A stretch of DNA of 64,000 nucleotides from Chrysoperla carnea (taxonomy: Eukaryota; Arthropoda; Insecta; Neuroptera; Chrysopidae): NCBI RefSeq assembly GCF_905475395.1, contig NC_058338.1, positions 75,651,435 through 75,715,434 of the forward strand, read 5' to 3'. Below the pieces are notes generated by a model. It searched no databases. It had not been told where the DNA came from and saw nothing but the letters and a program-made list of their open reading frames with translations. How positions within the stretch are numbered: position 1 is the stretch's first letter; each line of letters starts with the position of its first letter. Positions 37,080 to 48,031 of this stretch are shown here, one piece after another. Made by a program: the position numbers and the translations under genes.

Positions 37080-37625
37080 AGTTAAACAAGTGAAAAACAA
37101 ACAATTGACTGAGTTAATTGTTGAAATACCATGCATAAATAGTGTTGATTACTCTATCACATTGCACATACATATACAATTTATATAATACATACTATAC
37201 AATTTACGCCTAATTTGCGCCCTCGCGGGTAAACGTTGATGTTTACAAAAAAATGTTTCAAACAAAAATTGTTTATATTTTGATAAGGAACATTTTTTAC
37301 ATTTAAACTTTTGTTCTATCTCTAACGGTTTACAAGATGGGTCCTACGGACTCATAGGTCAAGATCCAATTGACCTACGTTGCTCATTTACGAACTCGAC
37401 CTCACTTTTTACGTCCTGAGTACGCTGTAAAAATTTCAGCTTGATATTTTTTTCGTTTTTGAGTTATCGTGTCCACAGACGGACGGACGAACGGAAATGG
37501 ACTAATTAGATGATTCTATGAACACCTATACCAAAATTTTTTTCGTAGCATCAATATTTTTAAGCGTTACAAACTTGGGACTAAACTTAATATACTATGT
37601 ATATTTCATATATACATGGTATAAA
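37080..37625 (-). repeat. R1 dispersed repeat, copy 10 (near full length)
   Basis: Plus-strand order is AACAAGTGAAAAAC, AATACCATGCATAAA, the core phrase ATGGGTCCTACGGACTC, CTAAACTTAATATACTATG and CATATATACATGGTATAAAA. Complete at both ends, about 545 bases. Confidence 0.85.
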
Positions 37626-39540
37626 ATCGTCAGCCTATATTACCCCTTAAAATCGTTAGTAAAACCATTCAATCCTTGAATTTATACATTTATAAATATA
37701 TATGTATAATTCCACTTTTATCAATTTTTTAATTAAATGCATAATAAAATTTAAAAAAATAAAAATGCATAAAAAAGTTAATTTATTGTTTCCACTTGAA
37801 AAAATTACCAAGCAATTTGTTAATAACAAAAAACGTCGACAATATAATATCCAATAGACGGTAAGAAATGCATGGCGTTTACTACAATGCTGGTTTGGTA
37901 TAGAGACAGATACTGTAGTACAGGGGTGGCGACCCTTTATATATCAACGTACCATTTTTTGCTTAATGAGGCTATAAACAAGTCGTCAAATAATTTTAAC
38001 TTCGTGATTATTAGGATTCGCAATTAATTCTTCCTTAATGACGTTTCCTACGCAATAACGAGCAAAAACACATAAACGTGCAGATTTAGTGACGTCGAAA
38101 AATAGCGGTAAAAGAAGGGGAGTTTATGTCACTTTTTTTGTTGATATGTTACATTTTCGGCCAAATTTAAAATTCTTTTATTGTGTTTCTACATAGAGGA
38201 GTATCTTTAAGGCGCTGGAGTATCTTGAGGCTTCCTTCAAAAGCTCTCCCTTTTGAAAAGGTTTATTATGCCGAAATGTCAATTGTAGTCAATAATGTAA
38301 CTACAATAATAACAAAATTTCTTTAAAAAAGTCCATTCTGTAGTTTAGTACTACAACGGAATTCGTATCTAATCTAACCAACTCAGTCAAAATTGTTACA
38401 TTATATAATATCGACGAAGTTTATCCGGACATTTATATGAAAAAATAAAATTGGTTATACATACTCTATTCGCATCTAACAAATGGGAGCATACCATGCT
38501 TTTTAACATTAAATTTCACATTATAATTATAATTATTTTGTCCACGTTTCAAGAAAACGTGTTTGCTTAATAATTACGCTATGGGAAAAATTTAAAATAA
38601 CTCACCACATCAAAATACTACTTTAATCAAGGCTATCAATTAATATTTTTCATATATTTTTCAGTATTTCGTTGCTTCAAAACGGCCGCATCATGTATAA
38701 TCAAAATATTAAATATTATATTACTGTTACGAGCTATTAATGTTAGTAATTGTTTAAAATAATTCATTATTTAATAAAAATTTGAAAATAAAATTTTTTC
38801 GAAAAAGTTCATGTAAGTTAATAATAAAATTATTTTAAAACTCCAAATTATTAATTTTTGTGTTAGATATAGCATTTTTGCTTCTTCAAGCAGAAGTAGC
38901 ATTTGTTTTTAAAACTAGAGGTGAGATGTTTTACGGTGAGAATTTCTTAAATTTTATAAACAGTTTTAGGAAATTTTAACGAAGATATTCGGCCGCTTCA
39001 AAACGGTCATTTTATGTCAAATCTACAACGCACACTCTCGTATATTGCTCATCTGTTCAAACATTTTAACAAGCAATTCACTTCTGGATTAGACTAAATA
39101 TTCGTCAAAAGTAAATTTTGTTTATTGCTTTTCGGTCAATTACATCCTATTTAGGTTCAAAGGATCCTTAATTTTTTTTATTAACATATACCTAGTGTTG
39201 TTTCCAAAGTTACTTTCTGTAACAAAAACGCGAACTAAAAATGTTAAAAAATGTCTTCTAAACAATATCGATTCTTATCCCTTCGTGTTAAATATCGACA
39301 ACTTTGAAAATTAATAGCAGTTAACAGAGACGGTTACAAATTTTTTTACAATTTTGTATCGTTGAAAACTACCTCCTGCACAATTTCGTACAAAACTACT
39401 TTTAGACACATGTCGTTAGAAATTCTTTAAAGTCGTAGACAAGATTTTGGAAATTTTCAGTTTTAGTTATTCATGTAAACATCTTGGTTTCATGGGACAA
39501 TTTCAATTGAACGAAATTTGTCCAACTTTTTAAATCATTT
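37626..39540. other. no gene seen
   Basis: AT-rich without a supported gene; open frames are short and none has recognisable content. Confidence 0.5.
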
Positions 39541-39624
39541 GCAGCATTAAGCTTTACAAAAATTGGAACCGAGAATAATTAGGCAGCATTAAGCTTTACA
39601 AAAATTGAAACCGAGAATAATTAG
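39541..39624 (+). repeat. 42-base tandem duplication
   Basis: Two units of exactly 42 bases (39541-39582 and 39583-39624), beginning GCAGCATTAAGCTTTAC, that differ at one position. Confidence 0.95.
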
Positions 39625-39711
39625 ACTATCTAAGAATTATTCAACAAACGATACTATTTCTGCCACCTAGTAATATAATTAACAACTAATTGCAAATAAA
39701 ATTTGTATTTT

Positions 39712-39764
39712 ATATGATTAATTTTATTTGCACATAATTTTTTTTTCCAGTAATTTAATCATAT
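39712..39764. repeat. 53-base element with 10-base inverted ends, copy 1
   Basis: Ends ATATGATTAA and TTAATCATAT, with TTTTATTTGCA and TTTTTCCAGTAA inside. Second copy at 40431-40482. Confidence 0.8.
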
Positions 39765-40234
39765 GAAAAATAACCATTGAAACTTGACTTATTAATAGTA
39801 TCATGCTATTTATAAATTTTTAATTGGGAATAAATTTATTCAATTCTAAATGGATATAAAGTGAATTTGATTTGAGTAATTAGTTATAGAAGTAATTTAG
39901 GTATTTATTATACAAGTGATACCACGTAATATACTTTATTCTATACAAGTTTTTTAGTATTACTTTCATAAAGTATCATGAGACATTGCTTAAAAGTTTT
40001 TAATGTTTAATTTACAAGCTGTTTAAATGTTGTTTTCTTTTTGTTATGTTTATGTTTATAAATACAAGAAATTGAATTGATAACATCTGTCTGGTTAATA
40101 TTAAAATAATTTTTATTACTGACATAACAACTTAGTACAAGCTTTCATTACCAGATGGTAGATCGACCGTGAACCACAAACAATGTAAGTAACAATATCT
40201 ATAAATAGTTTAAATCTTATAGTGGTTTGTTGGT

Positions 40235-40423
40235 TTGTTATCAATGAGATTATCATAAAAGTTCATGATTATTTTTGAAAAAGCTCCATAATATTGGTTA
40301 TATTTTTATTAATGCGTTTTCTTAGCTTTTTGTTATCAATGAGATTATCATAAAAGTTCATGATTATTTTTGAAAAAGCTCCATAATATTGGTTATATTT
40401 TTATTAATGCGTTTTCTTAGCTT
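40235..40423 (+). repeat. 95-base tandem duplication, identical units
   Basis: Unit 1 starts at 40235 (TTGTTATCAATGAGATTATC) and unit 2 at 40330. I see no difference over about 93 bases, so the duplication is recent or an assembly artefact. Confidence 0.95.
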
Positions 40424-40430
40424 GAAATTT

Positions 40431-40482
40431 ATATGATTAACTTTATTTGCATTTAATTTTTTTTCCAGTAATTTAATCATAT
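40431..40482. repeat. 53-base inverted-end element, copy 2
   Basis: Ends ATATGATTAA and TTAATCATAT as at 39712-39764. It abuts the 95-base tandem duplication. Confidence 0.8.
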
Positions 40483-40508
40483 AAATAGTTAAGTAGCTTA
40501 CCTCTATT

Positions 40509-41470
40509 AGTCTAGCCGGCAAGTTCAAATTGGTTAAATATAGAAAATATGGTCATAAAATACGTGAGATCTATCTCCATTATTTATAATTTTAATTTAA
40601 TTAACGCAGAAAATAGGTCTTTTGCGTAATTTTTAGATTATTGTAATATCGTCAAAATTTGAAAAAAATTATGGTTTAGTCTAAATACTTTAAAGAATTT
40701 ATTACCGTTGGAAATTTATCTTAAAGATAATTTTTCAGCAAGCTAGACAGTTGTTTATTTAACAAAATTTTCTCAAATTTTCATTTTCAATAAACTAAAA
40801 AACAATTTTAAATAAAATGTTTAAGTTAACAAAAAATGCGCTATTTTGCACTTTTAACTATCTTAAAAATATTATTATAAACAAATATTTCAAATTGTTT
40901 TAACTCTTTTGACGCAATCTTGTTAAGTATGTATATAAGAAGGGATCCACGAAGCCAAAAAATTTTAGCTTAATTATTTAAACATTTTTTTAAATTTACA
41001 ATTAAAACGAACATTCGAGATTTTAAGATAAATTTCCAACGGTAATAAATTCTTTAAAGTGTTTAGTCTAAACTATAATTTTTTCATTAATATTTAATAC
41101 CTTAAACAAATTATTTAGTGTGAGATACTCATTTTGACGATATTACAACAATCTAAAAATGGCACAAAGCCCTATTTTCAGCGTTAAATTAAAATTTTAA
41201 ATAATGAAGATAGACTTCCGGAAGTGGGGGTCTTTTATTGGAAATTCCCCTCTCTTTTAGAATCTCTTTTTTAAATTTCTTAAATATTAATAAATTATGA
41301 GATATTGTGCGTAAAACGAAATACCTTTTCTTTGATTGTTTGTAACTTTTGCAGTTTTTGATGTTCTGAAAAACGCTTCTGGTACATTTTTCTAGACATC
41401 TTTTCGAATCCAACGAGCTAGTAAGACCATTATTTCTATATTTCACCAATTTGGACTTCTTGACTAGACT
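40509..41470. repeat. inverted pair of repeat family R6
   Basis: A truncated plus copy (40509-40830) and a longer minus copy (41470-40835) meet tail to tail. Both carry AGTCTAG near the outer end, TTTTTAGATT(A/G)TTGTAATAT, and TTATTACCGTTGGAAATTTA. The minus copy continues to GGCTTCGTGGATCCCTTC. A third copy is at 43915-44530 and a related phrase lies in an intron of the RRM gene (about 49155). Confidence 0.8.
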
Positions 41471-42195
41471 ATATAGAATGAAAGTGCATTGTATGTATAT
41501 TAACTTCATGTATTACTGGCTTTGAATAAATAAATAAATAAGTAAATAAATAAATGCAAGATATATTTTGTAGTCGTGATTGATCGATATAAATTTTTTT
41601 TTGAAAAAAATTGAAAAAGAAATGCAATAGATTGTTTTAAATGTTGTTTTAATTTTGATCAAGTATCCTTTTTTTAATCGTTGTTTCTGTCAAATTACAA
41701 TTATAAATATAAAATAAAAAAGTTTTTTTTGCAAAAATTTCGGTAAGTATTCGCAAAGAAATATATATAAAATCAATAAGAATTATTTTTATCTTATTAA
41801 CAATAAAGTATTTATTTTATTTCCGTTTATATTTTTTTTTAAAAAGTCGCCGGTCCTCTTAAGATTTACTCTTAGCTACTAGTATTATTTTTTAAATTTT
41901 CGATTGTTTTTTATATATCAGGTTAAATTTAGATTGCTTATCTACAAAAACCAATTTTTTGTACTTGGTGACGTCATAAAAATACAAAAGATTGATTTTA
42001 TCCAATTTGAATAAACCATTGTCCATTGGGCAAGTTATATTGAGTTGACATTTTTAGTAGTTGAGCTATCAAAATTTAGATGATAATATTTTAAAAGTTT
42101 TTAACGTCTTTAATCGGTAAATAGTTGCCCTTGAATTTATAAAAATTAAAAAATAACATTTTATATGGACTGCTTACAAACCATTGACATTATGG

Positions 42196-42345
42196 TACAT
42201 AGACTGAGCATCGCCTATTTTTCCGTGCAGTGAGAAACTTCCCAACATCTGAGGTAATTGCTTGGGTCAGCTAGGGACATTTATGACCTAAGCAATTACT
42301 TCAGATGTTGACACGCTTAAAATCGTTTGACGCTCAGTCTATGTA
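42196..42345. mobile_element. palindromic MITE, 150 bases
   Basis: Outer ends TACATAGACTGAGC and GCTCAGTCTATGTA are exact reverse complements, and the inner arms ACATCTGAGGTAATTGCTT and AAGCAATTACTTCAGATGT nearly so. No coding sequence. Confidence 0.9.
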
Positions 42346-43079
42346 ACTTAACGATCTAAGTTACATAATTTTCCATTGGTTAAGAACTAATTATTTACTC
42401 ACTTGTTTTGGCAGACATTACATGGATGTCTGTGATAATCTTCTTTTTATGTACTTAAATTATGACCTCAAAGATATGAAGCACATTTGATTAATATAAA
42501 TTATATAAAATTATCACTCACTGACTCAGATTAGATCAGTACATTCTCGTGAACATTCATTTAGACAACAAACGTTAATATACTTCAATTATTATCTAAG
42601 TAGTAAAGTTCTCAGCAGCCACTCTCATTCATTTATAACTGTTATCAATAGACGAATATTTGTTGAATCCTTTTTAAACGTTTTGAGGTTGATCGGACAT
42701 GATGTTTTTTTTTTATAATAAAACACGATGTTATTTTCAAATTTTTGCTTAATTACAAATCAGACTGATAAATGAGCTCAATTAAATCAAATGGTAAATT
42801 TTTAGTTACCATAAATTGCCCTTACTAATTTATAATAAATGAGTCCCTACCATTTCCCAAATTTACAACAGTCTTTAATTAAATGGAAAATAATTAGTAA
42901 AATTAAATCAACAAAATTAATAGTACATATAACTATAAAAACTTGGTTTACAAAACAAACTTTTTACAACCAACTAAAACTAAAAATTTAGTACTATTTT
43001 TTTAATTTGAGCATAGTATGCCAACTAAAATTCTACCAGTTACCGGCAAAATTATCAACAAAGAAATCAAATTTTAATT

Positions 43080-43425
43080 CACAGTTATTCCTTATAAAAT
43101 AGACTTTCAGAAATACAAGAGCATTAACAGCACCTCCTGATCGGTGGTTTGTTATTTTAGTGGCAATATTTCCCAATAACGAGAAAAACGCCCATTCTCA
43201 GTCGATGTTGGCTTAATAGTCACTACAGCTTTGTACATTTGTTATAATCGTTCTTTGCCCAGTATACTCAAATAACTGAAAATCTTGTCTTATTAAATTT
43301 CTAGTTATGTGAGTGTGTTTTTGTTTGTAGTTTCAGCTGTCTCGACTTTGAGTTCCTCTTCATTATCTTGATTTGCGATGTCGGAAATTGGTTGAAATAA
43401 AGATTTAGTTTTTGATATAATCTAT
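43080..43425 (-). pseudogene. decayed hAT-family transposase, C-terminal part
   Basis: On the minus strand, three frames together spell the C-terminal hAT signature. First comes a segment ISDIANQDNEEELKVETAET; then, in another frame, QDFQLFEYTGQR; then VTIKPTSTEN; and after one more frame change, FFSLLGNIATKI followed by GGAVNALVFLKVYF. The order (Phe-Glu, Pro-Thr-Ser-x-Glu, Phe-Ser, then the dimerisation segment ending in a hydrophobic FLK) is that of the hAT dimerisation domain. At least two frameshifts and stop codons break it, and the DNA-binding and catalytic N-terminal parts were not found. A dead fragment of a transposon that may have mobilised some of the MITEs, though no matching ends were seen. 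Confidence 0.75.
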
Positions 43426-43914
43426 TATCTACGTGTTATATGCGGGTTTCATTAAGTTTTTTTTATATAGTTTTATAAATTAAATCTCGTACAATAGGTA
43501 CGTTAAAAATTTTAAAAAAAATGGTTTGACGAAAAGTTTTGTAAATATTAATTAAAAAAGATAAAAAAATCACCATAATTTAATGTAAAAATTGTAGTGT
43601 ATTGTGCGATCAACCTTAAGAGTGATTCATTCTATCTATTTCATCAAATACTAGTTTGTATATAACTACTTGCTTATGTGTCTAATAGATTATATTAGAG
43701 ATTTTTTCCAATAGTATTTGACCAATTTCCAATCGTCAAATGAATTTGATTTTTTGGCCCAAAATTACTACTGTAGTAAATAATTTTTATCCAAATGGAT
43801 AACCAATTAAATTTCTCGATTATTTTCAATTTTCTTAAGAAATTTACTCTCTTTGAAAAAATAGAAAAATCGTAAAAAAAATTTTTGTATTGGAATTTTG
43901 GATTCCTGGCATAT

Positions 43915-44530
43915 AGTCTAGTTGACAAGTTCAAATTGGTGAAATATAAAAATGATGATCGTAAAAATACGTTGTATTCGGAATAAGGTCTAGAAAAATG
44001 TGCCAGTAGCATTTTTCAGCAGACCAAAAATGGAAAAAGTTATAAACAATTAAAAATTAAAAAGAAAGGTATTTCGTTTTTCGCCAAAATTTCATAAAAT
44101 ATTAATATTCAAGCAATTTAAAAGATTCTTAAAGAGGATGAATTTTCCAATAAACGCCGAAAATAGATCTTTTTGCTTCATTTTTAGATTATTGTAATAT
44201 TGTCAAAAACGAGAATCTCAAACTTAATAATTTTTTAAGGTATTAAATATTAATGTAAAAATTTGAAAAAAATATGGTGTATTCTAAATTGTTTAAAGAA
44301 TTTATTACCGTTGGAAATTTATCTTAAAGTTAATTTTTCAACAAGTTAGATAATTGTTTATTAACAAATTTTCTGGAATTTTCGTTTTCATTGTAAACTA
44401 AAAAAAAATGTTTAAATAATTGGCGTACAATTTTTTGGCTTCGTGGAGCCTTTCTTATATAAATACTTTACCGGATCACGTCAACAAAGTTTAGAAAAAT
44501 TTAATACTTTGTTTATAATAATTTTTTTAA
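43915..44530 (+). repeat. repeat family R6, copy 3 (longest)
   Basis: Starts AGTCTAGTTGACAAGTTC and contains TTTTTAGATTATTGTAATAT, TTATTACCGTTGGAAATTTA and GGCTTCGTGGAGCC. Direct orientation relative to the 40509 copy. No coding content; the open frame on its minus strand is a by-product. Confidence 0.8.
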
Positions 44531-44912
44531 GGTAACCAAAAATGAAAAATCATCCATTTTTGGTTAATTTGTATTCAAAATCACAGACAATTTCGTCTGA
44601 TTAATAATAAATTCCGAAAATTTTAATTTGTAATTTAATTACTATTTTACTTACCTACCAATAATAAAATTAATTACATTAACTGAAGTCATAAATGTAC
44701 AAAATACTTTTTAGAAATAAACTTGAAATATATCACAATCAACACCAATTAGTTACAATTCAATTCAAACTAATTTCCGATGCTTTGTTAACTTATAAAA
44801 TACTTAGTTAGGTACATATTGTTTTCATTATCGATATAATATTTTCAAAATATTATATTATAAGACAATTATTATTCAGACTATTCAGTCATTATTTAAA
44901 GAGTGTCCAATA

Positions 44913-45384
44913 ATTCGGAATGATAAGCATCAAGCTTTCACGCGGCTCGGAAACTTTTTACACGCACGCACTAGCTTCACTTTGACGGATATCCGTTGAT
45001 TTGTGAAAAAACGATTTTTGCATTTAATTATATAATTATTTTAATAGTAGAATAACAAAAACCGAATATCCGTGAAAGTGAAGCTTGTTCGTGCGATTAA
45101 AAAGTTTCCAATCCACGTGAAAGAGAATATCCCTGGTGGAAAAAATATTTGAAGTAATAATAAGTCTTATTAAGTCTTAAAAAGTCTGAAAGTCTTAGAA
45201 ACTCTGAATAACTCTGAAATTCCGTAAAACGTTTAGAAATTCCGAGTTCCTAAGACATTTCCAGAGATTCTAAGACTTTTTAAGAATTTTTAATACTTAT
45301 TAAGCCTCATTCTTTCTTCAAATATATTTTCCACCAGGGACATTACTTACGAAAACATATTTTCTTGATGCTTATTATCCCGAA
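44913..45384. mobile_element. nested inverted repeats (one outer, two inner)
   Basis: Outer ends ATTCGGAATGATAAGCATC (44913) and GATGCTTATTATCCCGAA (to 45384). Inside lie two side-by-side palindromes. The first, 44935-45123, has arms CTTTCACG...GGAAACTTTTT. The second, 45130-45340, has arms TCCCTGGTGGAAAAAATATT and its reverse complement ending CCACCAGGGA. The second also holds AGTCTTA/TAAGACT internal repeats. Confidence 0.8.
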
Positions 45385-45864
45385 AATCCCCTTAGAATGG
45401 TTTTAAATAAATACAAGAAATTTTCGATCGCAGACTTTATTGCCATAAGCCTTAGAATTCAAAAAATTTCAAAGCTATTAAAACGTATAGTGCTCCATTT
45501 TTAACAACCTTAGAAATTTTCAATATCAATATATTACCGCATGCATAGGAGAATTCAAATTTTGCGTTAATTTTGGGACGGCCTTTATAATATACAAACA
45601 TATTTATACTCAAATGACAACAATTTTAAATAATTATAATATTTTGATATATATGGAATATAAATTCTATTTATTCAAAATGATAATAAATTACATTAAC
45701 GTTATGATTCTAAAAATTATTGGTAAAACCAAAAATTCATACTTCGAATGGAATATGTCATTATTTGCGGAAATACAGATATTTAAAAAAATATTATTAA
45801 GGAGGGTACATACACTTGAGTCTTGAAGGAAAATACACAGAAAACGATTAAAAGTTCACTGTCC

Positions 45865-46165
45865 TCTTCTACTCTAAAAAATTCATGTCTTACCATTAAT
45901 TAACCGTCCAGAAGTTATTCTGTTCTTTTTGTCACAGTTCACGATTCACATTCATACAATAAAACAGGCAATACATAATACTTTAACACCCAAGTTTTTA
46001 TTCTTTTAGAAAATTTTTTGTTTACCAGTATCGACTTGAATTTATTAAAAACTAACCTCATGCACCTCTTGATCTTACGTACACATCTACCCTCTTCAAT
46101 TATAACAGCTCCAAGATACACATTTTGGTTCACTTGTTCCACCATGGTGCTATAATTCTTAATTC
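45865..46165 (-). pseudogene. decayed non-LTR (LINE) reverse transcriptase C-terminal fragment
   Basis: On the minus strand an open segment (46145-45939) contains VYLGAVI, GRCVRKIKRCM, FNKFKSIL and YVLPVLLYECES. This is the pattern found downstream of the RT catalytic core in insect LINEs, where the family usually shows YLG, EIKRRI, FNKL and LLYGCESW. The expected Trp after CES is a TGA stop here, followed in frame by TVTKRTE and more recognisable residues with another stop. The catalytic core is not present. Confidence 0.7.
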
Positions 46166-47124
46166 GTGTTTGATTTCTGTTTGCTTATCACCAAACACTT
46201 TCTTACTTGTATCTATTTAGAAATGGTTTGGAAAGCTTTCGAAAACTCGAATTTTTTTAGAGATATTTATATACTTTTTAAGGTAATTATTAAAAACTTC
46301 GAAAATCGGTATGCTTTGATCTTTGGTTACGAATATCTTTTAAATGTTTACAGTAATCTCATAAACAAAAGAGAGCATTTTTGTAGATCATCATAATTAT
46401 AGAGTTATAAAATTAAGAAAAGTTTTTTTCATTTCATCTTATTTTGCCCTTCATTATCTTTTAAATGGTTAGATTAGTGGAAAAAGTGTCAGGCATCTCG
46501 TTCAACTTCTTACAAAAAATATGTGTTGAGATTTGTTAAATAAATAGCGAGATATGAATTTTTCATTATGGTTTGAGGTAAAAATGAAAACTTTTATGAG
46601 GAGTACCTTTCTATAAATATTTTCATATTTGGAGGTAATTTTTTAGAGGTGCATAACAATCATTTTTTGACCAACCCAACTGTAGATGCTGATGCACCTC
46701 CCTGAATGCAATCCTGGCGGCGTCCATGGATACAGCTGAAAAGTTAATGCTTCATATTTAAAATTTAGCCATAGTCGTACTTAGGAGCAAAGTAATAGGC
46801 GTATTTAAATGTAAACCTATATAAAGAGGTGTATTATATGAATATATATACCTTTCGGGAGTAGGCGCATTTAGATATAAATATCTAGATATAAATATTA
46901 GCCTTGTAATAAATAAATATAGTATTTATTTACTCATGTTCTCGTTAGCCTTTGCAGAGCTTTTTCTAAACCGTTCAGTAAAACATTTAATTAGTGTATT
47001 ATTTGAACGAAACTGATAACGATTTATATTCTATAAAAATTGTTGGAAATACAACGAATGTTTCAAGTCAATATTTAAAAAAGTGATCGAAATTTGGTAA
47101 GCTCTTTTATTTCTTGAAGGCATA
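46166..47124. other. no gene seen
   Basis: AT-rich, without coding signal or clear repeats. Confidence 0.5.
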
Positions 47125-47618
47125 CGATCCTCTAAAAGTCTAAAACAAACAAATAAAAATAATAATTGAGTAAATTGTTTCCTGTTTTATCGAAATTGGC
47201 TAAAACTCTCTGCACCTACATGCCTCATACAGCCGTTCATTACTGCACTTAGAAAATTTGTACATCTAATACAAAGTTCATGTCGATACATTGTTGCAAC
47301 TGATTGACCTTGCAAACAGGTGGATCGTTCGGCACATGGCAAGGCCGGGACCATCACCATTGTTTGCAAGGTCAATGTATCGACACGAGTTTTGTATTAG
47401 ATGAAAATATTTCCTAGCTGCACGAGGCGTGTGAATGCAGTACATTGTTAATTTTTCTATTGTTATTTGATTTCATACATTTGTAAACATTTTATATGAA
47501 GTATATATAAAGCTCACTTCTAGAGGACATATACAATCCTCTAACAGTCTAAAACAAACAAATCAAAATAATAACTAACTGAGTTAATTGTTTCGTATTA
47601 CTGAAATTTGATAAAACA
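47125..47618. repeat. direct repeats flanking a palindrome
   Basis: The phrase AATCCTCTAA-CAGTCTAAAACAAAC and about 80 bases around it occur at 47125-47207 and 47529-47618. Between them a palindrome (47239-47427) has arms with ACATCTAATACAAAGTTCAT and GTCGATACATTG paired to CAATGTATCGAC and TTTTGTATTAGATG. The short minus-strand open frame here is explained by this repeat. Confidence 0.8.
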
Positions 47619-48031
47619 AATATCAATCAATTTAAAAAAGATATATTCGAAAGTGAGTGATATCGCTCAGAATCCTATAAAAAGAGCGATATATATCGCT
47701 TTCAGGTGATATACCGGCAAATATTCATTTAATCTTCAAATTCACAGAATTTTTTTCATTTTCGAATTCCAATTACAATAAAAATACAGAAACAGTCACA
47801 GTTCTGTTATATACAGTGGCACTTGATGTAATTGTTATATAAAAAAATTTACAATATAAATAATTAATTTGAATCCCGGTTTTAAATATTAGGTTATCCC
47901 CAAAATTTATTGGTTAAAACATTCCATATTCCACTCTTAACACAGATTAGATATATATAATAATTTATTACATGTTTTTGGATACTTGTAAATTGTAAAT
48001 TAATCTAAATTTTCTTTTGTTGCAGATTATT

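Noticed and set aside
42403-42418. ATG to GTGAGT donor (MSAKT, minus)
   Set aside because: Five codons are too few to tell from chance.
41189-44012. Two related open frames of about 105 codons (41189-41509 and 43695-44012, minus)
   Set aside because: They lie on or beside R6 repeat copies and only partly share sequence; no domain, and the third copy is not open.
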